From Zingiber officinale (Eukaryota > Streptophyta > Magnoliopsida > Zingiberales > Zingiberaceae): 64,000 bases of DNA. Each line of letters begins with the position of its first letter. Position 1 is the first letter of the stretch. Made by a program: the position numbers and the translations under genes. The notes beneath the pieces were generated by a model. That model was not told where the DNA came from, did no database searches, and worked only from the letters and a program-made list of their open reading frames with translations. Below are positions 24,301-36,820 of this stretch, in pieces. The stretch spans positions 1 through 64,000 of the forward strand of contig NW_024589867.1 in NCBI RefSeq assembly GCF_018446385.1. The letters run 5' to 3'.

Positions 24301-27300
24301 CTCTAAGAAACTGAAAATTTTGGTGTGCCCTTTGGGAACTCTAATGGGATACCACACAACAAGAAACGAAGCAGTTGTAGGAGTTCAATAGGTGACTTAC
24401 TGAGAATGAGAAACTAAGCCTAATATTTTTAGATCATCAGTCATCGCCATCAAAATATTTATCCCAACTATTTTTGGAGTCTGTTATATAGATCTTACCC
24501 CTTCATTAAGCTTTGCAAGGTTGTACCATTAATAATATTCGAGATCAATTAAATCAGTTATATTATATTAATTGGAATTCTTTATGATCTTCCTCAACCC
24601 CGCACGCATTCCAATCTGATTGATTCAAGTCATCTATGTACGAAATTTATTTTGTATTGAAGTGATTGTTACCTAATTATTCAATAGACCATGTGAAACT
24701 AGGATAGGACATTTTTGTAGTCAAATAGCACCGGTAAGCCCCTCCTCCCAAACTGTTGAGACAATTTTTAGATTAGATGATTTTCAAGTGTTTAACAATT
24801 TTGAGAAGGGACCCAAGTGAACAAGGCAGTGACAATGGGGTCTCTGTCTCATTTAAACACCAAATGTTGTGTGACATACTCGCTTGTACAGGTCCAACAG
24901 AGTATCAACAGAGAATCAAGATTACAAATGTTAAATAAAACTACTACTTTGATGAAAATCTATATTCCAAATTCCACAATAAATTAGACAGCCATAAAGC
25001 AACAAATGAGCACACTTACCTGCTCACATTTCCCTAAATTTTCTATGTCTCCGTTGTATGCCTGAAGATTATAGGATGAAAACTAATTAGGAGAACTTGC
25101 AACATAAGAGAATAAGACATCAAAAATAGGATTGAAGAATAATAAGAAAGACCAAAAAACAAAACCATCAAAGGGAGAGAGGGAAAAAAACCACCTTCAG
25201 TAGTTCCATTTCCTCCTTTGTAGGACAAAACTTTATAAGGTTCTCAATCTGATCAATATCTAAGATTGAATCATCAAGGGCAAGTACTGAACTCTGTAAA
25301 AAAGTCACAAAACAGCCCTTAGGACTTAAATAAACAGTACAAAAAATAAGGAAAAATTCAAAGCCAACTTCATGCCTCAAAATGATTCTAAAGTCTAAAC
25401 TAAATCATCAGATGATCAGAAGCACATTTAAAAGAATTAATTTATCTTATATAAACAATTAGTAGGTGATTTATGAAAAGAAAAGAAAAAACAATATACA
25501 AACCCACACCATTATACAAGAATCATAACTCAACATAAGAAATGTTGTAAAAGGTAAGCTTCATGTCTCTAATAACCATCAATGTAGAAATAAACCATCC
25601 ATCAATTACTTACCATTAAATCATTCAATGGCATCTTAACCTTAGTAAGCATGATTTCACAATTGTTAGCCCGTCTAAGATCAATCTGCAAGAACAAGAG
25701 ATTTGGATATATCAAAAGATGGTAAAGCAAGCATTGCACTACTAAAGAACTGAAGTCTCTGTATCTATGAAAGTAAGTCATAACAATAATCAAGTTAAAA
25801 AAAATCAGAATTGTGCCTCAAAGATAGGTTGTCAAGTGTTACTCGCAAATCCTTTTTTCAGTGTCTCTCACACCCCTTGCACCTATAACCATAACTTATT
25901 CTACTTATCTAATTAAAGAATTTCACATATCATCTTTAATTTATTTTCTCCAATTTTATTGTCAATTGGAGGTACACCTAATCAACACCTAATTGGCTAA
26001 TTGCTTTAGGATACTAATTTTTTTTCTTGTCATTCTCACACATTAAAATATTACTTCTAGAAACAAACCAATCCATCAATATAAATTTTATTTAAACTTT
26101 AGGCCCTAATCTAGATGTGGCCCATCCACAACAAACCTTCTTGCCCCTATGATCATCCAACATGTTCCCTACATCCTCCAGTGTCCAATCTTGCTCCTAC
26201 TGCACTTAAGAACTTCAACATCCCCCATTCCCTCTACAGCAGATCCAGGATCATTCATGGACTGAGGCAGAGGATCCTTGATGTCAACCTATAGAGTAAC
26301 AATTCTACAAAATGGGGAAATAAACTAAATGAACTCGCCCAAATGTGAGTGGAGATTGCAGGAAAAAAGGGGCAAAAAGGAAGAAGTGCAGTAAGTTAAA
26401 CTTAGAAAGACACCAGTTCAAAGGTCTATGGACCTTTCGTATTTTCGTAGCTTCCGTGTAGATAGCCATCTCAAATGGCAATAAACTGCCATGCTGTTGG
26501 CATGTACACCTTTCAACCTTGGCTCTTATGATATGATCACAAAAACAATTCAATTTTCCTATCATCAGAACTATGTAGCTTATACACAAAAGTATCAGTC
26601 TGAATAAATTGTAATTGAAACACTAAGAAAATGGCAGGTAACATACAAATAAGTTATTATCTTCTCCATTGATTGGAATGTAGGCTTAACTGATACACAT
26701 TATCATTCTGAATTTAGGAAGCAAGGGCTTACCAGATGAACTTTGTCAAACTTTGGGGCAGTTGAACGCCCACTCTTGGAACCTGCACCCTGAATATTAG
26801 GACTTGGCACTGCTGTAGAAAAAAGACTCTCTAATTCAGACATATCAAATTCAGGTGCCCTGACACAATAAAATAGGCAGTATGAGATAAATTCTAAAAA
26901 GTGAAACCTTAACACAATAACAAAGGAACACCAAATACTTTGAAAATTCATCTGTATTTTGTGACTCAGCCCATAGGCTTCCTTGCACTGCTCTTGTTAC
27001 TTTAACCCAATGCAATGGCTTCAAGTTAGACTTTTTTGATGTGGACTGGTTAAACTGAAAGTTTCTGAAAGTTGGAGTTCGACTTGGGAGCTGTCCCTTC
27101 CCTCCTAACAAAGAACCATTCATGCCACTGGGAGGTGGTGGAGGAGCATTCATGCCACTAGGAGGTGGTGGAGGAGCATTCATGCCCCTGAAGGGTGGTG
27201 GTGGTGGAGGGGCATTCATGCTGCTAGGAGGTGGTGGAGGAGCATTCATGGTACTTGGTGGTGGTGGAGGCGGCAGTGCATTCATGCCACAAGTCGGGGG

Positions 27301-30300
27301 TGGTGGTGGAGGAACATTCATACCACTAAGGGGTGGTGGAAGTATTGCCTCAGAGATAGTTCCCTTAGCTCCAGAAGAGTAAGGAACGGAAAGGCTCTTC
27401 CGGGAACTTGGAGGAACAAGAGATGGGACAAGTGGAGAAGGTAATGTTTCAGAAGAAGAACCACCTGAATTGTTTGATGAAATATGAGGTGGTGGAGGTG
27501 GAGGTGGAGGTGGAGGTCGAGGTCGAGGTGATAATGCATGCTCTGAGACAGATTGTGGAGGAGTTGGAGGGAAAGGAACATCAGGTGTATTAACTCCTTT
27601 TCCTAATGGAGAAATGTTAGCTTTGGGAATTGGCAAGGTAACCAAGGGTGGTGGAGGGGGACTAGGTATTGACTTACTTGCCTTGATGCCTACCTGCTGT
27701 GTAACTGATGAAGCAGTAGACTTTTCTAAGCCAGCAGAGGGAAGGGGCGATGAAGTGACTTTTAAGGAAGGTGGACGTGGAGGTGGAGGAGGATTTGAAG
27801 TTGATTGAATAGAATTTCTAAGATGAGAAGGTATGTCTGGTGATGGGGGCACTTCTGGGATAGAGCCTTTAACAGACATAGATAGGATATCCACTGGAGC
27901 CAGTTGTTTGCGAACTGTTGGAGCTTCTGTTTTGGTAGCACAAGTATGAAGAAGTGGTAGTGGAAGAGGAGGAGCAATCGTAGATGAGCTTACTCTTGGT
28001 GGTGGTTGAGGAGGAGGAGGAGAAACAGAAGTAGGAGCACGCATAGTTACTTTTGGTGGTGGTGGTGGCGCCGGCGGCAGCGGTAAACGGGCTAATGAAC
28101 ATGGTGGAGGGGTAAGTGAAAATACTCTAATTGGTGGTGATGTTGGTTGTGCTGGCGGCGACAACAAGGGCTGTGTTGGTGGTGGGGGTGGGGGAGGAGT
28201 GATATGGGCAGGTTCTACTGAAGCCTCTTTTGCTGAAGTTGGTAGTACTGGTGCCGATGATAAGCATTGTGGTGATGGTGAAGCTTCTTTTGTATAGCTC
28301 ACTGAAGTTGTTAATAGTTGTGCTGGTGATAGTTGCTGTGGTGACTCAGAGGGAATAGTGGATCCAGAAGCTGAACTCGTTGAGGCAATCTTCTTTGTGT
28401 TAGCTTCAGAGGTATTAGATGCAGCATGGTCATCCAGCAGAGTCATAATTCCAAGAGGTGAACGAGCACTGTGATACCTTGAAACAGTTGGATGACAGCT
28501 GGGACTAGAATTAGAAGAAAAGGCAGCAGTTGATTGAGGTACAGGAATTCTTTGTGATATTAAAGATGGAAGTTTTGCTAGAGCCTGTAGACCATGCAAT
28601 TCAGCATTGTTCTCTGAATTTGAATCAGAAATTTTGTGGAATGGAACAGAATGCATTGTAGAGGGAGGGAGAAATTCTTTCTTTTTTCTGTCACTATTTT
28701 CATTAGATACGACTTCCTCAAACAGTATATCTGAACTTAATTCTGCTAGAAAAGCATCAGCTTTAGATTTCACTGGAGAAACTGAATCCAACTTCTCTTG
28801 CAAATACTTAGAAGAAGCAACCTGCTGAAGGACTTTCATGGCAGTATCTGGTTTTGTTTCTAGCCAATCTAAATTGTTGAACATTTCTTTCACTTTATCG
28901 AATGCTTCAATTGGAAGGCCCTCCTTTTCATCAACATTTATCAATTCCAACGATGCCATTGAATTAGGTGAATCCATCTCTGAAAGAAGAATCTTCTCAC
29001 AAAGAAAAAGGACAAAAAAAGAGATCATTGGAAGTATAAATTTATACAAACTCAGAAAATGATAGGATGGGAAACAGACCTCAACTCTGAAATTCTTTGG
29101 AAATCGATCTTTAGCATCCCATAAGATATCTATTGCATCGCGATCTAGCATCAAAATGTTAGACCTGATAAAAGCTGTATTGAACATCACTCTGAACATC
29201 ATCTCCTCACGTTGTAGGTCCTCCTCCAAACTGATGCACTCAAGCACAACATCCCCTTGAATATGGCAATGGATATCAATTTTAACAAGTTCACAATCTT
29301 CCTGTGTAAGCAGAAATAAGTAGAATGTTGAAAAATAATATTCCAGCTAGCAGTAAAAAGTATTCAAATGCATTAATGCACGTGTATGATACTCTTTTCA
29401 ACAAAATCTTCAGATTATAAAAGGTCCCATCTGAGAACATCAGCTTCTTTTACGGAAAGCAAAGTGAGCTAGAGAACATCATGCACATTATTTCAATTGG
29501 TATTTAATTAACTACTACAGCTCATGAAATTCCACAGACAGTTGCTGATATTTGAAAAGAAAAAAAAGTATGAAATAAAAAGGTTCTAAGGCCTTAATAA
29601 TATCCACTTCAACTTTAAAAAAAATATGAACTCATTAAAGTAAACTGAAATTACCTGTTTGTAGAAACGAACTAACTTGCTCTTCTTAGGCATTGAGAAT
29701 AGAACTTTGGGAGTTCTATCAACTGCAAGAAAGGGATCCTGCCCATAAATTCGAAACAATGGTCTGCATCCGCCAGTTCCATCAAAGTCAGGTATAAACC
29801 GGAGAATTACACAGTCCAAAGTAAGGGCTCTATCAAGAGGAGGCCATTCTGAGCCAACATTTCTTCTTGAGACATAATGCAAGTATCTAAGTTGAGAAGG
29901 CAGTGGATTTAGCGGTGATAGTAACTGCAAAAGCTCGCGAGGGGCTTGCTTATAAATCATATCTAATGTCCTCTGTTCTCCTGCATATTGTTTGTGATAA
30001 ACTAGAAGAGCTGCTAACATAAAAGCTAGAACTGGCCAACCACCTCGCTCACAGTGCATCAATAAGATATTTTGTTGACCCAATGAGAGCCAACTTTCAC
30101 TTGACCTTAAGAAATGGTGAATCATTTCCATTGTGAGCAGTGGGCATCCTTCATACTGTCGTGGATAATCCATCACAGTCATGTCATATTCTGACAAAAT
30201 ACTAGAAATCTGACTTTGACTCACTCCCTCCCGGAAGTTAAATACCATGACAGAGGCATCAGGGAAATGTTCCCGTAGCTGTGCCACAATGCTTCCAACG

Positions 30301-30479
30301 TAGACCTTATATTCATCTTCCTCCGATACATCAGTTGTGAAGCAACAATCAAACACTGCAAACATTAAACATAACTAATTTTTCCAAATAAAAATTAACA
30401 AAAACAGCTAGTCCATTTTGAGGTGTGATTCAATGCATCATGGTATTATCTCTACTAGTAGAGGATAAGATTCATGTGC

Positions 30480-30514
<35 letters not shown>

Positions 30515-30892
30515 AATAATAATAAACTTGATATTGATGATGATGATGGGTAGGCATTTAGATTTTTAGAGCCAACAGATACATTTATCAATAAGAAAAT
30601 TTCAAATGAGCTTGTACTATTATCAAGTTAGCAAAAGAGTGCTCCAATACAACACCAGAAGATCAAACAAGAAATGACCAATTACAGGTTGGAAAGAGAT
30701 CCAATATCTAGAAACGAAAACAAAATCACTGATAAATCATACAAATTGATATCAGAAGATAGATTTATTCCCTTTTTCTATATAAAAAGAAAGAAAGTTT
30801 CAACGAAGCGGAATCATACCATAGACTCTCTCAGATATCTCCAGCAGTCCATCTGGTGGCTTGCGGTAAAAGAACTTCCTAAACAGCGCCAT
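18301..30892 (-). CDS. Class II formin with N-terminal PTEN-like domain, 17 exons, 1402 aa
   Basis: Exons, 5' to 3': 30892-30820, 30355-29655, 29301-29080, 28992-26939, 26859-26733, 25685-25614, 25293-25195, 25061-25020, 22494-22414, 22342-22292, 22184-22103, 20825-20731, 20111-20040, 19963-19847, 19009-18941, 18870-18804, 18485-18301 (4209 nt, all phases agree). It starts MALFRKFFYRKPPDGLLEIS, as class II plant formins do. Residues about 10-200 are PTEN phosphatase-like, with C126 in HCERGGWP but Pro where the catalytic Arg would be, so catalysis is unlikely, as in the family. A C2-like part runs to about 332, then a very proline-rich FH1 (about 430-980), then FH2 from LKPLHWVKVTRAVQG. FH2 nucleates and caps actin filaments and FH1 binds profilin. 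The C-terminus is a charged KKKAQKEAEVEK tail. The start of exon 4 is taken at ILLSEMD by family likeness. I cannot name the ortholog. Confidence 0.93.
19186..19392. repeat. Imperfect tandem duplication in a formin intron, period about 109
   Basis: GGTGCTTCTGATAGCTGG through TTCATGTACAGCTTA (19186-19293) recurs with scattered changes at 19295-19392. It lies between the exons at 19963-19847 and 19009-18941. Confidence 0.7.
21495..21769. repeat. Direct repeat of about 85 bp plus poly-G run in a formin intron
   Basis: A block with TCTGTCAGAATAGTCATGGG and AATATGGAATGG occurs at 21495-21579 and 21674-21758, about 179 bases apart and nearly identical. The second copy runs into a 12-13-base G run (21757-21769), which may be unstable or an assembly weak point. 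Confidence 0.8.
23440..23672. mobile_element. Probable hAT-like fragment in the 2.5-kb formin intron
   Basis: Ends CTGTTTACACCTCTAG, reversed CTAGAGGTGTAAACAG, the same kind of terminus as the outer element in U1-C intron 4. The body is GC-richer than the flanks (GCCCAATGGGCACTTCACCC). The left end is unclear, so this is a fragment call. Repeated modules with CCTAAGAGTCTC or CCTGAGAGTCTC motifs surround it at about 23200-24010. Confidence 0.4.
27122..27400 (-). repeat. In-frame minisatellite coding the FH1 MNAPPPPPP repeats
   Basis: About eight units of 30-45 bases built on CATTCATGCC and GGAGGTGGTGGAGGAG. Read on the minus strand they encode Met-Asn-(Ala/Val/Gly)-Pro-run repeats of the formin FH1. 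Unit lengths stay multiples of three. The proline runs are profilin-binding tracks, so unit number may vary between alleles and tune actin assembly. That last step is inference. Confidence 0.85.
30479..30525. repeat. (AAT)n microsatellite in formin intron 1
   Basis: TAATAATAATAAT run with two GATAAT variants, followed by a short GAT run to about 30548. Non-coding. Confidence 0.9.
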
Positions 30893-32305
30893 CGTAAAGA
30901 TCCAGCCGATTCAAACACCTCAATGCCGCCACCCAAGCGATCAATATCAACAACCCTAGGTAAAAGGTTCGTGCCCAGGTCAGATTTCTGGGCAGAAGAG
31001 GAAAACGAACGACCTTGCAAAACTTGTTTTTGCGGCAGACCGAGTGTGGATTCTGGAACAAAACATGGATTTTGCTGCAACTTCAAGAAATCGCATGCGC
31101 TTTTTCACCAGCCCGATTACTTTAATAGCTCCTCGCACTGGGAATGGGCGAAAACCGAAGGAAGGCGAACTTTTGCAAGCAATCAGCATCCCAAAACGAC
31201 ATTTTGAAGACAAAAAATATGCTTTCCTCGATTGAAAATGACAGAGGCGAGTGGAAGATCTGAGATTCGACGAACCGACCGCAATGCTCTTCTGCGTTGC
31301 CTCGAGGGTGACGTGGTACGTCGTTGTGCTACCTCGCCATGCTATTGATACTTACACGCCCTAATTTGACGAGTCCACCCGTTTAATGAACGTTATGTTT
31401 AACAGAATGTACAATATTCCTCCTTATACTCTTTGAAATCACTATAAATTTTAATATTTCACATATTAGTCGTCTAAAATATTAACTAAATATTTATTTT
31501 AAAAACAATGTGACTAAATTCACTTTTAATGTTAATCAAATTTAACATTAAAATGTTCAATTCGTAAGAAAAAAGATTCTGCAGATAATATTTTATTAAA
31601 TAATTTGCAAGAAGAAATAGGAAGTATGATTAGTGGATTATCGTGGCAAAGGATGACACGTTCTTTACTATCGGTTCCACGTCGAGATGAAAAAAAAAGT
31701 AAATACGATGATCAAATAGCCTCTTTATTTTCTAAAAAATTATTTCTCCGGAGATTCGGTTCACACTTTTACGTAATAATTTATTATCTAAATATCATCA
31801 GAGCATGATTAGTGGATTATCAGTAACAAAAAAAATTTAATAAAAAAAATCAGCTTGGACTAACTGGTTTGGCCCTATAGCATTTTTCCACCCGTCATCA
31901 GACTAAATTAGAAATCATTCATGGCGGACGATTTAAAAACCTAACACCATTTGATTGCACATTCTATTTGAAAAAAAAAATTCTTATAAGTTTATCATAT
32001 CTAGGACAAGAATGGATATGAGGTGAGGCCTAGGAGGTAAGCACCTTAGGCACATTTTTTAAAGGGCCCTAAAACTTTAAAATTTATTAAACTATTTATT
32101 ATTAAAATTTAAATTTGAACAAAAAGTGATCGTCTCTTAATTTCGCCATGAGTTCCTCATTGCCCTAATTTCACTGATCCTCATCTTTTCTTGCGACTTC
32201 GCTCCTCTTCCAATCGATCGCCACCCAGGGGCTGATCGTCGTTGCCTGTGCTCTCTCACCTCGCAATGTCGTCAAGGCGATCCCTCCGTCTCTTGTGATA
32301 GGAGC
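30893..32305. other. Formin 5' leader and promoter region, then AT-rich intergenic DNA
   Basis: 30893-31330 should hold the formin 5' UTR and promoter (minus strand). The open frames here carry no recognisable product. From 31380 the sequence is AT-rich. ATGATTAGTGGATTATC occurs at 31627 and again at 31806. From about 32010 the sequence seems to be the left part of the hAT element that resumes at 37609. Confidence 0.5.
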
Positions 32306-33047
32306 TGATCCTGTCCGAATGCTGAATCAACGGACGCTGGGCACGTGGCGCTCTCCGGGTTGCTGATGTAGATCTCCGGCTAGTCTCACGAAACTCCGGC
32401 GAACCTGCACAGAAGTCGGGCCGGGAAGGGGTTCCCGGCGGCGACCCTCCGACGCTCAAGTCAGGTAAGCAAGTGGTGGAAAAAGTAGCTCCAAAGCTTG
32501 TATCTCGCGTACCTCCGGCGAAGTCTGCGGCTCTTTATATAGAGCGGTGAAAGAGCTTCTACACGCCCACCGAGGCGCGTACGTGTCCGCAGCCCATACC
32601 TCGATATGGGTTTGTCAGAAAGCTTACCTGACACCATACTTCAACAGTCCTATCGCGCCTTCGATGGGACAACAGGACACCCCGTTGTCAGCAGGTGTTC
32701 CTGTCCCTATTTACCCACCGCCGGCCAGGACGTCCGTCCGACCGGCTAGACAAAGAGCGCCGTCCGGACGGCCATAATTCCCTGTGCCGGCCGGGCGGCG
32801 CACCCATTACATCCTGCCTTCTCTTAGGTCTTCCGCTCGGTCATTATTTACTGTTTCATTGAGCGTTGGAACCCCGATCCCTGTCAGGGTGCCTTTTACT
32901 ATCAGATGTTTACTGGCAGACCGATCGGCCTGCCCTTTTTTCATGAGTCCGGTCGGCTCACCCTTCTTCGACGGACCACCTGGCCTTTTGACCTCCACGT
33001 GGCGTTGACCCCTCGTTAGGGGGTCCCGGGCTCTTACCACCGGATCA
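32306..33047 (+). repeat. 5' LTR of the non-autonomous element
   Basis: TGATCC...GGATCA ends, with TTTATATAGAG at about 32533 as a TATA candidate. It lacks a 41-bp segment present in the 3' LTR between two GTCAG direct repeats. Confidence 0.9.
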
Positions 33048-33753
33048 CTTGCCTTCCCCTCGAGTCTAGTCGAAGGAGGCGAAGTCCGACTGGCTGGACT
33101 GCCGATCTGACTGAGCAATGATCACTGTATTAGGCCGCTCGGCCAGGCATAGGGATACTCATCCGTTCGGCGGTATCTTGTCCGTGCCTTGTGTTCTCTT
33201 GGAATCCATGTCCGATGCTCTCCCTTACTACCCATCACGTGCGCCGCGCACGGTAAGGGGAGCTCATTAAATGCGGCCAGTATCCTACTGACACGTGGCG
33301 ATCGTGCGTTTGTCAGCGTATGGCGGTAGCGTCACTTCCGATGGGACAACCGCCGTTTGAAATGAACGGCTAGATGACGTCCTCGATATCGGTGACCTGG
33401 ATCGGACGGCTGAAATTAATAGCTGTCGCCCTTATAAAGCGCCGACTTCCGCTTTCCGCCGCATTTCGGCCTCATCTCCTCCCGACGTTTCGCTGCTCTT
33501 TTCTTCTTCGGCGACCTTGCGTTCCGGCTCTCCGGCAACCCTACAGCTTCTTCCGATCATCTCCCTTGCTCGTAAGACTTCCTCTTCCTTGCTGCCTCTC
33601 CTTTCTTCTCTCTATTAGCTATTTCTTTTATCATCCCGCACTCTTTCCTAGTTTTATTTCTCCTTCCTTCCATCACACGTCCATCCCTGGCCTTATACCA
33701 TGACCAATACCTCACAGCCGACCGGCGGTGCTCCGGGTCTTTAGTATCCGACC

Positions 33754-35896
33754 ATGGAAAGCCGGTTCGACGAGGAGGACACCTTGCGCCTCACTCGAAC
33801 CTATGATCTGCCGACCGACCACCAAATAGTGTTAGCCACACCGGCCGATCGGCCTCATGAACCGCCGCCCGACACCGTTCTTTTCTTCCAAGACCAATTT
33901 TTGGCCGGGCTACGTTTTCCACCCCACAAGTTCTTCTTACAAATCTGCAATTATTTTCGCATTCCGCTTGGCCAGGTAGTCCCTAACTCCATCAGGCTGT
34001 TGAGCGGAGTGATAGTCCTTTTTAAGCTGAACAACATCCCCCTCGACCCTAAGATTTTTCACTACTTTTTCTATCCCAAGCAAGCCGAGTGGGGTACCTT
34101 TATTTTCCAATCTAGGATAGGTTTCGTCTTTTTTGATAATATGCCGAGCTCCAACAAACATTGGAAGGAGCACTTTTTCTATGTGCATTTTCCCGAGCGG
34201 CCAACTTTTCGTACCAAGTGGCAGACGGCGATGCCGGCGCAACCAGAGCTCGGCAAATTTAGAGGTGATGCGGCCTACCTTCATGCGGCCGAGCGGTTGG
34301 TGGGTCAGCGCTATCACATTGACAAGCTACTCCTCCCAGGAGTAATGTATATATTCGGCATGTCTTCCACCCCAGTCGATCTTCCCTGCAGCATGAGTAA
34401 GCGATTCTCATCCCTCCTTTTTCTTTTGTTCTAATTGATTTAATCTTTGCTTCTGCAGCTGAAGTTATGTGGCGTGCTAAGGTGACCGAGAAGCTCAAAT
34501 TGAAAGCCGCTCAGATTGAGGCGGTGAAGAACAAGGAGGTCGCCGAGCGGGGCCTTGATCCAGCCGATCCGACCGGCGAATTAGGCGAGGGGACTCAGGA
34601 TGCCCCTGAAGCCTTAGCAGCTACTACCTCTCATGACGAGGCAGCGGGCGGCACAGAAACTTCTACCCAAGCCGAGGTAGAGGGTCGTTCGGCCGATGAT
34701 GTTCCGCTAGTCACTCGAAAGCGCCGACGACCGGAATCTGCATCTGCCTCAACTCCACTTGATGAGCCACAGCCCGAGCGGGGCGCGGATGCTCCGGTGT
34801 TGTCCGGGACGGTTTCCCTAGAGAGTACCCCGACCCCACATGGCTCTCCGAGGGCAAGCTTTGAGGTGCCGCCGTCCAGCCCTTCAAGAACTCTGCGCCG
34901 TATCAGGCGTTTGGGCGAGCTTCCTTCCTCGTCCACCGGTGGGCCGTCCGGTAAGGCCGATGCTTCCCAGAGCGAGCCGAGCGGCTCAAATTTAATTAAA
35001 ACCGTCCTGCGCCTCCCCTCAGAGGAATACATGGCTGCTGCTGATCGGCCAGTGGTCCCCGAGCAGCCGATCACCTTGACGGGCCCTCTTGCAAAAGCTT
35101 GGGAGGACGCTCGGCGCCGAATAAAAGCTATGACTCCCGGGCAGCTCGGCGACAACAACCTTCAACAGGCCACCGGGGTATGCTCTTTTTCTTTGTTCGT
35201 GTATTTGAATTAAGTTTTTAACCTGTTCACTTTTGCTCGTAGAACTGGGTGGAGCAGATTGCCGTTAGCAATCGGTTGGCCGAGCTGGAGGATGAATTGA
35301 AAAAACTCAAGGCCGCGGGAGACAGCCGACAGTCGACGGCCGATCTGGAGAAGGCCAAAAAATTACTGGAAGCCGAACGGAAACGAGCTTCCGATCTAGC
35401 GAGCAAGGTCGTTCGGCTCGAAGCGATGATCAAACAACGAGATAAGGAGATCAAGACGACGACCACCCGGAAGCGCCAGGCCATCGATGACATGGACCGA
35501 ATGAAGGTGGAGATCAGAGGGCTGGAGCAATGCATCAAGGATCTGGATGCTCTTCTGGCCACCGAGAAGGAGAGCCGCTCGGCCGATCTTCAAAGATTTG
35601 ATGGAGATTTGAAGGATCTCCAAACTGCTAGCGACGCCGCCCACGCCGAGCTCAAAGAGTATCAAGAGGGGGAGTCGGCTCGCTCCGACGAGGTGAGGAA
35701 GGCATTCGTCCGCTCGGATGCCTTTGGGGAGAAATTTACTGACAAGATCTCCCTCACCTTTGAAGAGGCGATCAAAGCGGCTGTGGATCACTTAAAGGCC
35801 AAAGGCCACCTGCCCGCCGAGCTGACCATCCCTCCCGAGGACCTCGCGACCGTGATGGGCGCCATCCCTGATGCTCTTTTTGATTTCGACGCATGA
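33754..35896 (+). other. Gag-position coding region of the LTR element (Transposase_28-like, then coiled coil)
   Basis: Fossil-element part. Three long open blocks are separated by short spacers with intron-like borders. Block one contains FLAGLRFPPHKFFLQICNYF followed by PLGQVVPNSIRLLSGVIVLF, the pattern I associate with Transposase_28 proteins of plant gypsy-like elements. Block two is Ser/Pro/Glu-rich and probably disordered. Block three is a heptad-rich coiled coil (EDELKKLKAAGDS, LEKAKKLLEAERKRASDLAS). Codon use is GC-rich. The product is probably an element-encoded structural protein rather than a host one, but this is inferred. Confidence 0.6.
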
Positions 35897-36347
35897 GGAG
35901 CGTTTCTTATGAACTTTTTTGTATCCCCGCCGTTCGGCCAAACTTATTTTTGCTGTAACTTTTTTGGTTAGCCCTGTGCTTAATAGATAATCTTTTCCTT
36001 TCCTTCAACTTTTGTTTTGGCAAGAAATTTTTCTTTCGTCATGTGTGAAGTGTTCTTTAAAACTCCTCCGCTCGGCTTCACGCTCTGACGTGGACCCAAG
36101 CCGCCTGCCTTCAATAACGTCTTTCGCCGTGCAATTAAGCAGCCGCTCGGTGCGCGAACGTCACTCGTTCACTTGCTCGCATTTTTAATTCTAATTAACC
36201 ATCTTTTACTTTGCGCCTTACCTCAAAGGGGTTTTCCATAGATTTTGCTATGCGAGACGCTCGGCTACTCAGGGGTCTTAAAGAACGAGCTTTGTCGTCG
36301 ATCGGCTTCTTACCGCCGGAATATATTACATGGATGGCTCTCCCGCT

Positions 36348-36820
36348 CGGACGTTTATAGACGCCGGCTCGTCTCTCGATATTTAACGTCGGAGCTCGAC
36401 GGTCTTCCGTTCGGACGTTTATAGACGCCGGCTCGTCTCTCGATATTTAACGTCGGAGCTCGACGGTCTTCCGCTCGGACGTTTATAGACGCCGGCTCGT
36501 CTCGTCTCTCGATATTTAACGTCGGAGCTCGACGGTCTTTCGCTCGGACGTTTATAGACGCCGGCTCGTCTCTCGATATTTAACGTCGGAGCTCGACGGT
36601 CTTCCGCTCGGACGTTTATAGACACCGGCTCGTCTCTCGATATTTAACGTCGGAGCTCAACGATCTTCCGCTCGGACGTTTATAGACGCCGGCTCGTCTC
36701 TCGATATTTAACTTCGGAGCTCGACGGTCTTCCGCTCGGACGTTTATAGACGCCGGCTCGTCTCTCGATATTTAACGTCGGAGCCCGACGGTCTTCCGCT
36801 CGGACGTTTATAGACGCCGT
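36348..36820. repeat. 64-bp tandem array abutting the 3' LTR
   Basis: Seven full units and a 20-base partial start at CGGACGTTTATAGACGCCGG (36348, 36412, 36476, 36545, 36609, 36673, 36737, 36801). Spacing is 64 bases except one 69-base unit with an extra CTCGT. Units are almost identical. The array runs straight into the 3' LTR at 36821, where a polypurine tract would be expected. Confidence 0.95.

Noticed and set aside
27122-27382. Glycine-rich 86-aa plus-strand frame
   Set aside because: Mirror of the formin poly-proline repeats; no independent support.
32807-33118. 103-aa minus-strand open frame, repeated at 37363-37695
   Set aside because: Both copies are LTR sequence of the 32306-37603 element, so the repetition does not indicate a gene.
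36348-36820. Regular 64-bp repeats considered as a CRISPR array
   Set aside because: Units are directly tandem with no unique spacers, in a eukaryotic LTR element.
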